DNA from: Chromobacterium vaccinii | GTDB taxonomy: Bacteria > Pseudomonadota > Gammaproteobacteria > Burkholderiales > Chromobacteriaceae | Assembly (NCBI RefSeq): GCF_000971335.1 | Contig: NZ_JZJL01000016.1 | Coordinates: 1 to 64,000, forward strand | Length of the DNA stretch: 64,000 nucleotides | Direction: 5' to 3' | Shown here: one piece after another, positions 38,952 through 45,185 of the stretch | Numbering within the stretch: the stretch's first letter is position 1 | Layout: every line of letters starts with the position of its first letter | Position numbers and translations under genes: made by a program | The notes under the pieces: model-generated | What the model was told of the DNA's origin: nothing | The model's input: the letters and a program-made list of their open reading frames with translations, nothing else | Databases searched by the model: none

Positions 38952-40498
38952 AGATACGCGCGCAAATCGGCATGGTGCTGAACCTGGACAAGTGCATCGG
39001 TTGCCACACCTGTTCGGTCACCTGCAAGAACGTGTGGACCAGCCGCGACGGCATCGAGTACGCCTGGTTCAACAATGTGGAAACCAAGCCCGGCATCGGC
39101 TACCCCAAGGACTGGGAAAACCAGGACAAGTGGCAGGGCGGCTGGAAGCGGCGCAGCGACGGCAAGCTGGAGCCGCGCCAGGGCGGCAAGCTGAGGATTC
39201 TGGCCAATATTTTCGCCAACCCCAATCTGCCGGCCATCGACGACTACTACGAGCCGTTCACCTACGACTACGAGCATCTGCAGAACGCGCCGCGGATGCA
39301 GACGCCGCCGACCGCGCGGCCGGTGTCGGTGCTGACCGGCAAGAAGATGGACAAGATCGAGTGGGGCCCGAACTGGGAGGACGATCTGGGCGGCGAATTC
39401 TCCAAGCGTGCCAAGGACGCCTTGTTCGAAGGCATCCAGAAGGAGATGTACTCGGCCTTCGAGAACACCTTCATGATGTATCTGCCGCGGCTGTGCGAAC
39501 ACTGCCTGAACCCGGCCTGCGTCGCCTCCTGCCCGTCCGGTTCCATCTACAAGCGCGAGGACGACGGCATCGTGCTGATCGACCAGGACAAGTGCCGCGG
39601 TTGGCGGATGTGCGTGTCCGGCTGTCCGTACAAGAAGATTTATTACAACTGGACGTCCGGCAAGGCTGAGAAGTGCATCTTCTGCTACCCGCGCATCGAG
39701 TCCGGCCAGCCTACCGTGTGCTCGGAAACCTGCGTCGGCCGCATCCGCTACCTGGGCGTGCTGCTGTACGACGCCGACAAGATCGAACAGGCGGCGGCGG
39801 TGGAAAATCCGCAGGATCTGTACCAGTCGCAGCTGGACTTGTTCCTGGACCCGAACGACCCGGCCATCGCGGCCGAGGCGCTGAAGCAGGGCATCCCGCA
39901 AAGCTGGCTGGACGCCGCCCGCCGCTCGCCGGTGTACAAGATGGCGATGGAGTGGAAGGTGGCCTTCCCGCTGCACCCGGAATACCGGACGCTGCCGATG
40001 GTGTGGTACATCCCGCCGCTGTCGCCGATTCAGAGCGCGATGGAGAACGGCCTGATAGGCGAGGGCGGCATCATCCCGGACGTGCAGAGCCTGCGGATAC
40101 CGATCAAGTACCTGGCCAACCTGCTGACGGCGGGCAAGGAAGAGCCGGTGGTCAAGGCGCTGGAAACCATGGTGGCGATGCGCCGCTACATGCGCAAGAA
40201 GAGCGTGGAGAAGGTCAGCGACGCGTCGACCTTGGCCGGCACCCACCTGAGCGCAAGCCAGGTGGAAGAGATGTACCAGGTGATGGCCATCGCCAATTAC
40301 GAAGACCGCTTCGTGATTCCGTCCAGCCACAAGGAAATGGTGGAGGAGGCGTTCGAGGACAAGGCCAGCTGCGGCTTCAGCTTCGGCAACGGCTGCTCCG
40401 GCGGCGAGTCCGAGGCCAGCCTGTTCGGCAAGAAGAAGGCCACGCCCATCGTGTTCCACGACATGCGGCGCGACCGCAAGTCCAACGCCGGCAACTGA
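38948..40498 (+). CDS. narH: Respiratory nitrate reductase beta subunit
   Basis: Electron-transfer subunit with four iron-sulfur clusters, 516 residues. Cys motifs: CIGCHTCSVTCKNVW near the N-terminus; CEHCLNPACVASCPSG; CRGWRMCVSGCPYKK, where Trp replaces a Cys so a 3Fe-4S cluster forms; and CIFCYPRIESGQPTVCSETCVGR. It passes electrons from NarI haem to NarG. Its ATG overlaps the narG stop by 4 nt; narJ follows after 11 nt. Confidence 0.97.
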   Translation: MKIRAQIGMVLNLDKCIGCHTCSVTCKNVWTSRDGIEYAWFNNVETKPGIGYPKDWENQDKWQGGWKRRSDGKLEPRQGGKLRILANIFANPNLPAIDDYYEPFTYDYEHLQNAPRMQTPPTARPVSVLTGKKMDKIEWGPNWEDDLGGEFSKRAKDALFEGIQKEMYSAFENTFMMYLPRLCEHCLNPACVASCPSGSIYKREDDGIVLIDQDKCRGWRMCVSGCPYKKIYYNWTSGKAEKCIFCYPRIESGQPTVCSETCVGRIRYLGVLLYDADKIEQAAAVENPQDLYQSQLDLFLDPNDPAIAAEALKQGIPQSWLDAARRSPVYKMAMEWKVAFPLHPEYRTLPMVWYIPPLSPIQSAMENGLIGEGGIIPDVQSLRIPIKYLANLLTAGKEEPVVKALETMVAMRRYMRKKSVEKVSDASTLAGTHLSASQVEEMYQVMAIANYEDRFVIPSSHKEMVEEAFEDKASCGFSFGNGCSGGESEASLFGKKKATPIVFHDMRRDRKSNAGN

Positions 40499-40509
40499 GG
40501 GAGACCATC

Positions 40510-41151
40510 ATGCGCATTCACGCCATTCTGTCCGCTCTGTTGTGTTACCCGGAGGCCGAGCTGGTCGCCGCGGTGGACGAGATCCGCGCCGAGGCGGCCG
40601 AGCACCTGCAAACCGCCAGCCTGCTGGAGCCGCTGCTGCAGGCGCTGGAGAACGAGGACCTGATCGAGCTGCAGCAGCGTTACGTGCTTACCTTCGACCG
40701 CAACCCCTCGCACTCGCTGCACTTGTTCGAGCATATCCACGGCGAGGACCGCGCCCGCGGCCAGGCCATGGTGGACCTGCTGGAGGAATACCGCCGGCAC
40801 GGCTTCGAGCCGGCCTGCAGCGAGCTGCCGGACTACCTGCCGCTGTTCCTGGAGTTTCTGGGGCAGTGCGACAAGGCCGAGTCCGAGCGGCTGCTGGGCG
40901 ACGCGGTGCATGTGATCGGCCACGTCGCCGGCAGGCTGAACGAGGCGGAGTCGGCATACGCCGGCCTGTTCGACGCGCTGCTGACGCTGTCGTCGGTCAA
41001 GCCGGAGCCGCTGCAGGCGCCGCCTATCCGCGACATGGACGAGATGCTGGAAACCTTCGGCCCCGGCGCGGACGGCGTGGAGCCGCTGCTGCGCCCGGCG
41101 CCGCCGGCGATCGCCCCGGTCAATTTCTATCCACGCGGCGCAAGCGCCTGA
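40510..41151 (+). CDS. narJ: Nitrate reductase assembly chaperone NarJ
   Basis: Private chaperone needed to insert the molybdenum cofactor into NarG and to attach NarGH to NarI; not part of the final enzyme. 213 residues. The TorD-family motif YVLTFDRNPSHSLHLFEHIHGEDRARGQAMVDLL is clear. It is followed by a 9-bp GC-rich hairpin before narI. Confidence 0.93.
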   Translation: MRIHAILSALLCYPEAELVAAVDEIRAEAAEHLQTASLLEPLLQALENEDLIELQQRYVLTFDRNPSHSLHLFEHIHGEDRARGQAMVDLLEEYRRHGFEPACSELPDYLPLFLEFLGQCDKAESERLLGDAVHVIGHVAGRLNEAESAYAGLFDALLTLSSVKPEPLQAPPIRDMDEMLETFGPGADGVEPLLRPAPPAIAPVNFYPRGASA

Positions 41152-41159
41152 AACCTTGC

Positions 41160-41185
41160 CCCCTCTCCGCTGAATGGGAGAGGGG
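41160..41185 (+). repeat. Intercistronic hairpin between narJ and narI
   Basis: CCCCTCTCC and GGAGAGGGG form a 9-bp stem with an 8-nt loop, 9 nt after the narJ stop. There is no T-tract. The CCCTCTCC...GGAGAGGG form resembles short REP-like palindromes common in proteobacterial genomes. It could set the narJ:narI ratio by mRNA processing or partial termination. Confidence 0.6.
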
Positions 41186-41224
41186 CGGCGGGCGGCGCTG
41201 ACGCCTCGCCATCGGGAGACAAAC

Positions 41225-41911
41225 ATGGACTACCTGCATAGATTCGTATTCGGCATCTATCCCTACATCGCGCTGGCCATCTTCCTGCTGGGCAGCCTGA
41301 TCCGCTTCGAGCGCGAGCAGTACAGCTGGAAGAGCGAGTCGTCGCAACTGCTGTACCGCGGCCAGCTGCGCCTGGGCAATATTCTGTTCCACCTGGGCAT
41401 CATCGGCCTGTTCTTCGGCCATCTGGCCGGCCTCTTGACGCCGTTGGCGGTGTGGGACGCGCTGGGCGTCACTCACAGCTTCAAGCAGGTGTTCGCGATG
41501 AGCGCCGGCGGCCTGATGGGCGGCCTGTGCCTGATCGGCATCGTGCTGCTGCTGCATCGCCGCTTCATGTGCGACCGCCTGGCGGCCAACACCACCTGGC
41601 GCGACAAGCTGGTGCTGCTGTGGATACTGGCCACGCTGTTGCTGGGCCTGTCCACCATCTTCGTGTCAGCCCAGCATCTGGATGGTCACGAAATGGTGCT
41701 GCTGATGAGCTGGGCGCAGCACATCGTTACCTTCCGCGGCGATGCGGCGGATTTCATCGTCTCCGCCTCGCCGGTGTTCAAGCTGCACCTGTTCATGGGC
41801 ATGAGCCTGTTCGTGATCTTCCCCTTCACCCGGCTGGTGCATGTGTGGAGCGGCTTCGGCGCCGTGACCTACCTGGGACGCGCCTGGCAGTTGGTGCGCC
41901 CGCGCGGCTGA
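41225..41911 (+). CDS. narI: Respiratory nitrate reductase gamma subunit
   Basis: Membrane cytochrome b subunit that oxidises quinol and passes electrons to NarH. 228 residues with five transmembrane helices. Candidate haem His residues are in HLGIIGLFFGH, in the C-terminal HLFMG and in RLVHVWSG, the last two in the family positions. It closes the narGHJI operon and is followed by a terminator. Confidence 0.95.
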   Translation: MDYLHRFVFGIYPYIALAIFLLGSLIRFEREQYSWKSESSQLLYRGQLRLGNILFHLGIIGLFFGHLAGLLTPLAVWDALGVTHSFKQVFAMSAGGLMGGLCLIGIVLLLHRRFMCDRLAANTTWRDKLVLLWILATLLLGLSTIFVSAQHLDGHEMVLLMSWAQHIVTFRGDAADFIVSASPVFKLHLFMGMSLFVIFPFTRLVHVWSGFGAVTYLGRAWQLVRPRG

Positions 41912-41926
41912 ACGCCTGGGCATGAG

Positions 41927-41964
41927 AAACGCCGCGCATCCGGAGAGGGAGCGCGGCGTTTTCT
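41927..41964 (+). terminator. Terminator of narGHJI
   Basis: AAACGCCGCGC / GCGCGGCGTTT (11-bp stem, 13-nt loop) followed by TTTCTTT, 16 nt after narI. Confidence 0.88.
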
Positions 41965-42007
41965 TTGGGCGGACCACGTTATATTTCCCGTAGAGGTCCG
42001 TGGTGTT

Positions 42008-42126
42008 ATCCGGGTAGATGCGGTGGATCGCCCCTGCGGGGCATCAACTCTACGCCTGTCGTAGGGCGGAATCGCGCCGTAGGCGTGAGTTCCGCCGGCG
42101 AGTGGCTGATATCCGGGGTACGCGGT
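42008..42126. repeat. REP/MITE-like element with two hairpins and direct-repeat ends
   Basis: ATCCGGGTAGATGCGGT (42008-42024) and ATCCGGGGTACGCGGT (42111-42126) are imperfect direct repeats flanking two foldable units: GATCGCCCC/GGGGCATC (about 42027-42045) and GGCGGAA...TTCCGCC (42065-42096, inner CGCC/GGCG). This is the pattern of short non-coding mobile repeats widespread in proteobacteria. It abuts the damaged distal end of the cassette array. Confidence 0.55.
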
Positions 42127-42190
42127 TAGCTCAATTTATGGCCCTTAAGCGGCGTGCCGAAGGCACGTCCGCTTGAAGGAAGGGTTAGGC
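42127..42190 (-). repeat. attC site (cassette recombination site), 3' end lost
   Basis: Read on the minus strand it starts with GCCTAAC (42190-42184), 6 nt after the stop of the membrane-protein gene. A CCTTCCTTCAAGCGG arm, the hairpin CGTGCC TTC GGCACG and the returning CCGCTTAAGGG arm follow. These are the first core site, outer arm and hairpin of a typical ~60-bp attC. The closing GTTRRRY core is missing; instead the sequence runs into the REP-like element. Confidence 0.65.
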
Positions 42191-42196
42191 ATCAAC

Positions 42197-42796
42197 TCAC
42201 TTTAGTACGAACGGCTCGACTGCCAGGCCGCCCGATTTGCTCGTGGTGTATAGGTCGACCAGAAATCGGTCGAAGTCTTCCTTCGTTTTGATCTGGAGGT
42301 ACCTCGATCTGAGCATCAAGTATTTCTGTTCGCCAATGAATGGCCTCGCGATCTCCATCTTTTGATACGAGTAACTTTGAATCTTTTCCACGGTGGCCTG
42401 GCGCGCCATCATAAAAAACAGAAAGATCAGCATTGCGCCGCAGTAGGCAATGCCGAACCAACCCTTAAACTGCATAGTCATAGCGCGATGTAGAATTTCA
42501 ATAAATCTACTTTCCTTCTTTGAACTGACGGCGTTCAGAAATAGCCAACTAAATACAAGCAATAGCAACACCACGCCCAAGCCCTCTGTGGAATTGGGGG
42601 TGAAGAGATTGGCTGCAGTTGTGTAAATCGAGTTCGAGTAGGTCTTTGAAGCATCGGATAGGGTAGAGGTAAGTGCGCTTGACAGATAGCCCAAGAATGG
42701 CGAGAGCACGCGCTCCCAAAAACCGCTTCCTATCGCGCCTAGCAGGATTGTTCCTAAGATGCCAAGAAGGACTTTGACTGCATTGCCGAATTTCAT
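42197..42796 (-). CDS. Cassette-borne three-helix membrane protein, unknown function
   Basis: A 199-residue protein I do not recognise. Predicted transmembrane helices lie at about residues 6-25 (VLLGILGTILLGAIG), 73-92 (GLGVVLLLLVFSWLFLNAV) and 113-133 (FGIAYCGAMLIFLFFMMA). A polar C-terminal tail of about 65 residues follows, rich in charged and aromatic residues and probably cytosolic. Base composition is far lower in GC than the flanking nar genes. It is followed within 6 nt by an attC core site, the position expected for an integron cassette gene. Small membrane proteins in cassettes are often toxins, immunity or defence proteins; no such role is shown here. Confidence 0.75.
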   Translation of the reverse strand: MKFGNAVKVLLGILGTILLGAIGSGFWERVLSPFLGYLSSALTSTLSDASKTYSNSIYTTAANLFTPNSTEGLGVVLLLLVFSWLFLNAVSSKKESRFIEILHRAMTMQFKGWFGIAYCGAMLIFLFFMMARQATVEKIQSYSYQKMEIARPFIGEQKYLMLRSRYLQIKTKEDFDRFLVDLYTTSKSGGLAVEPFVLK

Positions 42797-42864
42797 AGAA
42801 GGTTAATCCTTTGTAGGCGAAGGCGACCGCATTCTTGCCTGTAATGCCTGCTGTGCCTAGTGAT

Positions 42865-42985
42865 GCCTAACGTAAAAAGTCACTGGCGGCCGGAGCGCGC
42901 AGCGTGGAGGCAGTCCAGTGGACTGCAGGGGGAGGAGCTGCACCCTGAGGACCTGACTGTTGCAGGGCCGTAGATGGATTAGGCA
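42865..42985 (-). repeat. attC site of 121 bp (VCR-length cassette recombination site)
   Basis: On the minus strand it opens with GCCTAAT 2-3 nt after the stop of the 97-residue gene and closes with CGTTAGGC. In between are CGGCC/GGCCG arms and a perfect 8-bp hairpin (GCAGTCCA / TGGACTGC). Size and layout match long attC sites such as the Vibrio repeats. The membrane-protein gene starts ~70 nt beyond its closing core site. Confidence 0.75.
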
Positions 42986-42987
42986 GA

Positions 42988-43281
42988 TTACCGTTGTGGG
43001 GAGGCGGGGTCAGTATTGTTTGTCGAAATTTTTGACCAGTGCCCGGGTAAGAGGCGGTTAGCCTCTTTTACGAAATCATCCCTGTAGTTTGGGTCAGTAA
43101 AGCGCACAGTAAATTGATTATTATTTTTTGCCCAAGATGCTCTTGTTGTGCCACCCCATCCAATTTGTGGGTAGTCTCCTTTTTCAACACATTGAGCGAT
43201 GGCGCGCAGGCAGTGCAATACAGTTGCATCTGAGGTGCTGCACGTAATACTGTAATGATACTTGACATGATTGGATGACAT
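42988..43281 (-). CDS. Cassette-borne 97-residue protein, unknown function
   Basis: A small soluble protein of unknown family. It has no signal peptide or membrane segment. Cys residues occur at about positions 14, 24 and 31, and GWGGTTRASWAKNNNQFTVRFTDPNYRDDF suggests a compact alpha/beta fold. Composition is AT-richer than the chromosome around it. Its stop codon is followed immediately by an attC core site, and its start lies 7 nt from a core site of the upstream repeat, so the whole unit looks like one gene cassette. A conserved promoter-like block is ~54 nt upstream. Confidence 0.65.
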   Translation of the reverse strand: MSSNHVKYHYSITCSTSDATVLHCLRAIAQCVEKGDYPQIGWGGTTRASWAKNNNQFTVRFTDPNYRDDFVKEANRLLPGHWSKISTNNTDPASPQR

Positions 43282-43288
43282 GAAATTC

Positions 43289-43508
43289 GCCTAATTTGTA
43301 ATTGACCACCCGAATGTGGAGTGTAGGTTGCCAAATTTTGTCGCATAAAAAATATGCCGTCAAGATTTTAATATTGAAATCGGTATGGTATTGACCGGTT
43401 CGCTTCTTATGGTGGCTGAGCTTGGACGAAACACACTGCTTGCCAAGCATAGCCATTCAAATCTGAACTCATAGGAGGCGAGTAGCCAGATAGGACCATA
43501 GGTTGGGC
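43289..43508 (-). repeat. 220-bp repeat A with integron-like ends and internal promoter
   Basis: It starts after the kinase gene with GCCCAAC (minus strand, 43508-43502) and ends at ATTAGGC (43295-43289), next to the following gene start. It aligns along its length with repeat B at 44164-44382. A 26-bp block (43342-43367) is identical in both. The block contains TTGACG (43363-43358), and 17 bp on lies CAAAAT (43340-43335), a sigma-70-like promoter. Longer than normal attC sites (60-140 bp). Confidence 0.7.
43335..43363 (-). promoter_or_regulatory. Promoter-like element in repeat A
   Basis: TTGACG, a 17-bp spacer and CAAAAT on the minus strand, ending 54 nt before the 97-residue gene. The spacer includes a GCATA/TATGC dyad around six T. 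The block is identical in repeat B. Confidence 0.5.
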
Positions 43509-43536
43509 TTAATTCTATTCAGATTAATCTACGGAA

Positions 43537-44154
43537 TTAGAATTCAGGGTTGACCGGATGACAATCGGCAGTATTAATGAGTGCATCAAATAATTGGAGA
43601 TTGTAGCGATCAGTCCGCAAGTGAGTCGGCACCGGATCTGTTGTTTGACTCGCATTAAAAACCACGCTGCCGGGTGACAAGGTTTCTAGCATTTGGTACC
43701 AGTGCCGTAGTGGCTTGCAGAGACGGACATTGGTTTCGAAGTTGCCGCGTCGCCGCGTTATATCGTTTGCCCTCTGCAGTCTGACTTCCTCTTCTGATCG
43801 TTCAAGAAATAAAATCTGGTCGGCAAAGCCAAGCCGCTTCTGGACGATAAGCTCGCGGCTGCTCTCGACAGTCGCCATCCATGCTTCGCGTGAGCCTTCA
43901 CCGATCTGCCACAAGCACCATGAATAGTGGATTTTCAACGGGTCGGTGTCAAAGCATACGATTTTGTGCCCCTGTTCTAGAGCCAAGCCGAGCTGCCAAC
44001 GCTCACTGTGACGCTCACTCCAGTACTGGCCCGCAGCAGTGACGCTGCTGTCCTCGGGGGGATTTCCGCTGATTTCATCGACGACCATGGGCCCATATCT
44101 TGATGCCCAGGTGGTTTTTCCGACGGCGCTGATTCCTTCGACAACGATAAGCAT
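43537..44154 (-). CDS. Cassette-borne P-loop kinase-like protein
   Basis: A 205-residue protein with a P-loop at the very N-terminus (MLIVVEGISAVGKTTWASRYG), a FDTDPLKIHYSW segment with acidic residues suited to bind substrate or magnesium, and FLERSEEEVRLQRANDITRRRGNF, which resembles the lid region of nucleoside-monophosphate kinases. The fold is that of the thymidylate kinase/chloramphenicol phosphotransferase group, but no substrate signature is clear. The ATG at 44154 is preferred, because the longer ORF from 44223 is repeat sequence. A cassette core site lies 10 nt before the start and GCCCAAC 28 nt after the stop. Confidence 0.75.
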   Translation of the reverse strand: MLIVVEGISAVGKTTWASRYGPMVVDEISGNPPEDSSVTAAGQYWSERHSERWQLGLALEQGHKIVCFDTDPLKIHYSWCLWQIGEGSREAWMATVESSRELIVQKRLGFADQILFLERSEEEVRLQRANDITRRRGNFETNVRLCKPLRHWYQMLETLSPGSVVFNASQTTDPVPTHLRTDRYNLQLFDALINTADCHPVNPEF

Positions 44155-44163
44155 AAAATTTCC

Positions 44164-44382
44164 GGCTAACGTGTAATTTAGCCGCCCGAAATGTCGAGTA
44201 AAAATCCGAAAATCTTGGCGCATAAAAAATATGCCGTCAAGATTGCTTTGTTGAAATCCGAATGATGACGGCCGGGGCGTTTCTTGTGGAGCCTAAGGGT
44301 GGAAGAAACACGCCACTTGCCAGGCATGGTGATTCAACGCTGAGCTCATGGACAGCAGGTAGCCAAGCAGCGCGGGTTGGAG
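44164..44382 (-). repeat. 220-bp repeat B with integron-like ends and internal promoter
   Basis: The partner of repeat A, in the same orientation and also directly before a cassette gene. On the minus strand it runs from CTCCAAC (44382-44376) to GTTAGCC (44170-44164). The conserved block is 44219-44244. A stem is conserved with compensating changes (GCCT...AGGC here, GCTTGG...CCAAGC in A). It fills most of the 380-bp gap between the kinase and narL. Confidence 0.7.
44212..44240 (-). promoter_or_regulatory. Promoter-like element in repeat B
   Basis: TTGACG (44240-44235), a 17-bp spacer and CAAGAT (44217-44212) on the minus strand, 58 nt before the kinase start. Flanking AATCTTG/CAAGATT arms would form a hairpin across it. 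Confidence 0.5.
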
Positions 44383-44398
44383 GGGGGCATACTCGCGA

Positions 44399-44509
44399 CT
44401 AGTTGTCGGGCTTGTGTTGCGGTCTGCTGTTGCATTGTTCGCAGGCATGGCCCTTGGCCTGCTCTGCTGCGGCCGGCGCATGCTCCAGCATGGGAATGGG
44501 GCGCGCCAT
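44399..44509 (-). CDS. Possible 36-residue first cassette ORF
   Basis: A short ORF beginning MARPIPMLEHAPAAAEQ and ending QHKPDN. It lies between a core-like site GTTAGCT (44519-44513) and repeat B, the place of a first cassette gene next to narL. No ribosome site is visible and GC is high. It may be only spacer. Confidence 0.25.
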   Translation of the reverse strand: MARPIPMLEHAPAAAEQAKGHACEQCNSRPQHKPDN

Positions 44510-44537
44510 CGCAGCTAACACCCCGCCCGAGGCACGC

Positions 44538-45185
44538 TCAGACCTTATCCAACCCATGCTCCACGGCATAAACCGCCGCCTGCACCCGGCTGCTCAGCGA
44601 CAGCTTGCGCAGGATGTTTTGCACGTGGACCTTGACCGTACTCTCAGCCAAGTCGAGTGCGCGGGCGATTTCCTTGTTGCTGGAGCCGCGGGCCAGCCAG
44701 CTCAGGGTTTCCCGCTCGCGCGGGGTCAGCGCGTCGGCCTCGCTGGCCTTGGCCGCCGGCTGGCGCAGGCGGGCCAGCAGCTTGGCGGTCATTTCCGGCG
44801 ACAACACGCTGTCGCCGTCCACCGCGCGGCGAATGCTGTCCAGCAGGAAGTCGGCGTTGATGTTCTTCAGCAGGTAGCCGCGGGCGCCGCCGCGCATGCA
44901 TTCGGCCAGATCGTCTCCGTCCTCGGACACGGTCAGCATCAGCACCGCGGCGTCGGGACAGCCGCTCAGTATCTGCGCCAGCGCTTCGCGGCCGTTCATC
45001 ACCGGCATGTCCAGGTCCAGCAGCACCACGTCGGGCCGCAGCAGCTCGGCCTGCTTGACGCCGTCCAGCCCGTCGGCGGCTTCGCCGACCACCAGAAAGT
45101 CGTCCTGGCGCTGCAGCAGCGCCTTCAGGCCGCTGCGGAACAGCGTGTGGTCGTCGATCAGTAAAATGCGTATGGCTTGTGTCAT
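44538..45185 (-). CDS. narL: Nitrate/nitrite response regulator NarL
   Basis: Two-component response regulator of 215 residues. The receiver domain has the acidic pair IDDHT, the phospho-acceptor Asp in DVVLLDLDMP and the LKN Lys. The LuxR-type DNA-binding domain is LTPRERETLSWLARGSSNKEIARALDLAESTVKVHVQNILRKL. Phosphorylated NarL binds TACYYMT heptamers and activates narK and narG, both in this window. Its ATG overlaps the narX stop (ATGA), so translation is coupled. Confidence 0.94.
   Translation of the reverse strand: MTQAIRILLIDDHTLFRSGLKALLQRQDDFLVVGEAADGLDGVKQAELLRPDVVLLDLDMPVMNGREALAQILSGCPDAAVLMLTVSEDGDDLAECMRGGARGYLLKNINADFLLDSIRRAVDGDSVLSPEMTAKLLARLRQPAAKASEADALTPRERETLSWLARGSSNKEIARALDLAESTVKVHVQNILRKLSLSSRVQAAVYAVEHGLDKV

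Noticed and set aside
43068-43456. Two minus-strand ORFs of 90-92 codons overlapping repeat A
   Set aside because: They overlap the better supported 97-residue cassette gene in other frames and the repeat itself, and lack ribosome sites.
44293-44481. 62-codon minus-strand ORF ending AWQVACFFHP
   Set aside because: It spans the possible first cassette and repeat B. Only the last part has a counterpart in repeat A, so it is not supported as a separate gene.
42000-44540. Integron integrase, phage or transposase gene in the low-GC island
   Set aside because: No ORF there has tyrosine recombinase, DDE transposase or phage structural motifs; the island is called a cassette array on recombination sites only.
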